Both the position numbers and the translations under genes were made by a program. This document shows, in pieces, positions 61,073-64,000 of a DNA stretch of 64,000 bases. Below the pieces are notes generated by a model. That model had not been told where the DNA came from. It saw only the letters and a list, made by a program, of their open reading frames with translations, and did no database searches. Each line of letters opens with the position of its first letter. The stretch's first letter is position 1. Source of the DNA: Mangifera indica (Eukaryota > Streptophyta > Magnoliopsida > Sapindales > Anacardiaceae); the NCBI RefSeq assembly GCF_011075055.1, contig NC_058155.1:1331501-1395500 (forward strand). Reading direction: 5' to 3'.

Positions 61073-61689
61073 GATTATGATAAACTCTTCGACCTTGAGC
61101 TGATTTAATGACTTTTTGCAATAAAGAAGTGGATTAATTATCCCACTTAAGTAAGATGTTGATTGAATTTATGTCCCCATATTCTTCCAAGAATAATGCA
61201 TGATTTATTTTAGCTCGAGATTGCGTAATCAACCTTGAATATTCTTTCTATTGTTCACTTCTGACTACTCACCATTGAACTCTATTTTTTTCTATTGTTC
61301 ACTTGTCGTTGCTTTTGGTCCAATCACAAAAATGCGTACAAAAGCTCGACATGTTCTACAAAGCCAATTGGAAAATCTAGAAGAGAATGTGAAATTCAAG
61401 GGGCACCTTGAAAAGGAGCAGTTGTATGACTTTCTAGCCAATCTTAAAAAAGACCAAGATGAAGTGCAAGGAAAACATCTAGGTTGAGGACTATTAACAT
61501 CCATTGGTGACACATTCTTAGAAGTGCAACAAGAAGAAAATAGACGATGTGCCATGCTCGGAAGAAAGAAAGACCTACTTGTAATAATCTCAAGAGAGAG
61601 ACTTATCGAGACTATTGCTTAGGCTACCAAAAATTCCTCTGATTGATTTGTTGGAGATCAAAAAACAAATCAAAGTGGAGGACAATCAT

Positions 61690-64000
61690 GGTTCACCATT
61701 GCCACAAAACTAGACACACCCATGAAAATTGTTGGAAAATTCATAGAAAACCAAAGAGATTGGAAGCACAGGGTTCAAATGAGAGAGAATATTCAAGCTT
61801 CTATTAAGCAAAAATCCAAGAGACCAAGCACCAACAGTGAGACAATAGGTGTATTTTTGAACAAGTCAAAAGATTTTAAACCAATTGGCAAGAGAATCCA
61901 GTAAACTGCACTTTTACTAACAAAGGTATTGCTCTCCACGCTCAGTCTCAACATACTTGGATCTTTGAATCAAGGGCATTCAATCATGTGACATGTAATC
62001 CATCACTGTTTTAATCATACTTTTCATCTCTCAAGATTTCTTAAGTTCCAATAGCCAATAGTACTTTCTTCTCAAGAGTTGGTAAAGGCTCAATTCGCCT
62101 ATTAAATACTAATGTTCTTCATTTAGTACTACATAAACCAAACCAAACTTGACTTGTAATTTGGTGTCCATCAGTAAATTGGCCCAAGAACTTAATTGTA
62201 TTGGTAAATTTTCTACAACTACGTGTGAAATCTAGGAGCAAGGATTGAAGAAGATGATTGGCATTGTTAGGGAAGATGGTGAACTCTACTTTATGGATAA
62301 CGTATGCATGGAAAAACAAGCTTCAACAGCCAAGAAATAACCTTATTCTGTTTCCAATAATGATGAAATAAAGTTGTGGCGCTGTAAGTTAGGCCACTCC
62401 AATTTTTGTTACCAAAAACATTTTGTTTCTAAATCTTTTTATAAATAAAACCCAAGTTTTTTCTCTTGTGAAGTTTGTCAATTGGCAAAAATATTCATAC
62501 CTCATTTCATGTCATATCCTACACAAAATTTCATCCTTTCTCATTAACTCATTGTGATATTTGGGACCCTTCTCAAATAGAAATTATTTTAGGTACATAG
62601 TGGTTTATTACTTTTATCAATGACCATACTAGAGTTTATTGGGTCTATTGTCTATCTCCTCAAAGAAAAACGTGAGGCGGTAAAAGCCTTTGAAACATTT
62701 CATTCAATGATAAAATCCAATTCCAAACTTCCATTCAAATATTGAGAACAATGAAAAAGAATACTTTGTTTCAATCCTTAGGGACTATCTAGCAACCCAT
62801 AGAATTATCCCTCATAGTTTTTGTCTGTATACACCTCAACAAAATAAGCATAGCAGAAAGGAAAAATCACCACCTCGTAAAGATTGTTGGAGCCCTAATA
62901 GTCACTATGCACATCAAAAAAAATCTATGGCATGAAGCAATACTACCAACCTCATATCTCATAAATAGAATGCCTCCAAGAGTGCTCAAATTCAACTTAC
63001 CAATCTCAATTCTCTAAGAAAACATGTCTTACCTTTCAACTTATTTCCTCCCTTCCACTTAAAACCTTTGGGCGCACAACTTTTGTACATATCCATAGTC
63101 AAATCCGTTTGAAACTAGATCTAAAGTTGAATAAGTTTGTTTTCATTGGATACTCATCAACTTAAAAAGGGTAAAAAAGTTATTTCCCAATTCTTTAACG
63201 TGTCTTTGTGTCAATAGATATTACTTTTCTCGAATTACAATATTATTTTCCCTAGACTCCTCTTCCAGGGGGTGAAAATAAGCCTTGCAATTCAAACCTT
63301 CCAAACCAACCAAGCACAAATTCTTTTCCATTTCCTTTCTACTCAACACCATTGCCTTGTCAACATCAATCCTATTGTGCTACTTATAATACATGAAAAA
63401 GATTTGGAAAAAGGGAGAGCTAACTCTCTTCAACTTGATTTGGTTGTGTACTCATGCAGAAATCATTCACAAAGTAGTATAAACCAAAAACTCAAATGAG
63501 TCAAGATTCTAATCTAAGACCTAGCCTTGATGTTGAGCCTCCCATTGCACATGAACATCACAACAAAGATAGTGATGTATTGTCCCAAGATCAACTGAAC
63601 ATACCTATTGCTCTAAGAAAATGGATCAAGTCATGTACCCAACATCCTATGAAAGATTGTCGCTTGAATTTCAAGCATTTACCACTTTATTGCCTAAAAT
63701 ATAGATAACAAGGAACATACAAGAAGCACTTGTCAATCCTACATGGAGATTAGAGTCCACGAAGAAATGGGTGCATTAGAAAGAAATGATACTTAGGAAA
63801 TTTTGAAACTACCAAAGAGAGAAAATTGTATGATGCATGAAGGTTTTCACCGTGAAGTATAATGTAGATGGGAGTATCAATAGGTATAAGACAAGACTTG
63901 TTGCCAAAGGTTTTACTCAAACCTATGGTATAGATTACCAAGAAACATTTGCACTAATGGCTAAACTAAATATAGTAAAGGTTTTCCGTCATTAGCATCC
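61690..64000 (+). pseudogene. copia pol relic: zinc knuckle, protease, integrase, start of RT
   Basis: In order: CHKTRHTHENCWKIHRKPK (CCHC knuckle, about 61700-61760). Then HTWIFESRAFNHVTCNPSLF near 61950-62010, where the protease DSGA active site is changed to ESRA. LWRCKLGHSNF and CEVCQLAK mark the pre-integrase zinc region (62370-62490). SLTHCDIWDPSQIEII and WFITFINDHTRVYWVY mark the integrase core (62540-62650). TPQQNKHSRKEK near 62835 carries the third integrase block. KLDLKLNKFVFIGYSS lies near 63120. NIPIALRKWIKSCTQHP near 63600 begins the linker to [22 protein letters not shown] and [14 protein letters not shown] (63850-63950) are RT. Stops and frameshifts throughout; the window ends within RT. 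Confidence 0.88.

Larger units (their letters stand above)
58090..61500 (+). pseudogene. copia gag relic, interrupted
   Basis: Segment 1 (58090-58204): QIINHKLDGKNFFQ, a stop where Trp is expected, then KMGYITSEARQP. It is broken by the 58205-58936 unit and resumes directly at 58942. Segment 2 (58942-59220): NNSIVMA and LINSMEP, TTKAIWDVVKHNYSDLENAS, YNAIQTLW. After a second, larger interruption, segment 3 (about 61340-61500): FKGHLEKEQLYDFLANLKKD, QDEVQGKHLG. The order is that of copia gag. Several stops and shifts. The leader 57447-58085 has no recognisable coding. Confidence 0.8.
56200..64000 (+). mobile_element. large Ty1/copia element, heavily invaded, runs off the window
   Basis: Order on the plus strand: LTR end (before 57434), primer site, leader, gag (from about 58090), zinc knuckle (about 61690-61780), protease (61930-62020), integrase (62350-63250), and reverse transcriptase start (63580-64000). 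The LTR is invaded by a TRIM. Gag is invaded by the 58205-58936 unit and by further DNA at about 59220-61330, including the gypsy derivative. The left LTR border was not determined and the right half is outside. Confidence 0.75.

Overview
The window looks like nuclear DNA from a flowering plant, most likely a eudicot. It is strongly AT-rich, has plant GT-AG introns, and is packed with nested and decayed plant transposable elements: hAT, CACTA, PIF/Harbinger and palindromic MITEs, Ty1/copia, Ty3/gypsy of Tekay/Del-like and Tat-like type, TRIMs and LINEs. No rRNA, tRNA, CRISPR or bacterial-type operon was seen. The species cannot be named from sequence alone.

Layout. 0-5.7 kb: the 3' end of a hAT transposon, a gutted Ty1/copia element with both LTRs, and a palindromic MITE. 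6.5-7.5 kb: a broken copy of the glutamine-dependent NAD+ synthetase gene that still has introns. 7.5-13 kb: mostly unrecognised DNA with a possible two-exon relic, a striking compound microsatellite (35 G, then TG, TA and GA runs) and an Arg/Gly-rich relic. 13-23.5 kb: a pile of long LTRs and a minus-strand gypsy gag. The gypsy 5' LTR carries a CACTA element (target duplication CAA) and a copia solo LTR. 23.5-29 kb: a decayed DUF1985 transposon gene between tandem repeats, including a trimeric array of about 60-bp monomers. 29-34.5 kb: an LTR split by a 2,471-bp solo LTR (perfect duplication GAACC, internal 192-bp repeats), then a non-autonomous hAT element. 36-37 kb: a degenerate minisatellite.

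The one complete gene is at 37.6-41.3 kb on the plus strand. It has five exons and encodes a 185-residue RING plus DUF1232 protein like RNF170, with an antisense LINE fragment in intron 2. Then come a minus-strand copia relic (43-48 kb), a LINE fragment carrying a PIF/Harbinger MITE with perfect TAA duplications (49 kb), a Tat-like gypsy RT/RNase H relic (50 kb) and two palindromic MITEs. At 52.3-55.1 kb on the minus strand are the last four exons of a RanBPM-like gene (CTLH and CRA region). Its SPRY and LisH exons are not visible.

From about 56 kb to the end lies a large Ty1/copia element that has been repeatedly invaded. Its gag is split by a 732-bp unit made of a gypsy-type LTR fused to a TRIM, with one shared CAACC duplication outside both. 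This is the most unusual structure in the window. A further gypsy deletion derivative and a TRIM containing a solo LTR are also embedded. The window ends inside the copia reverse transcriptase. No set of genes here works as a pathway. The biology is that of one small intact gene and one gene tail in a region built mainly by transposon nesting.
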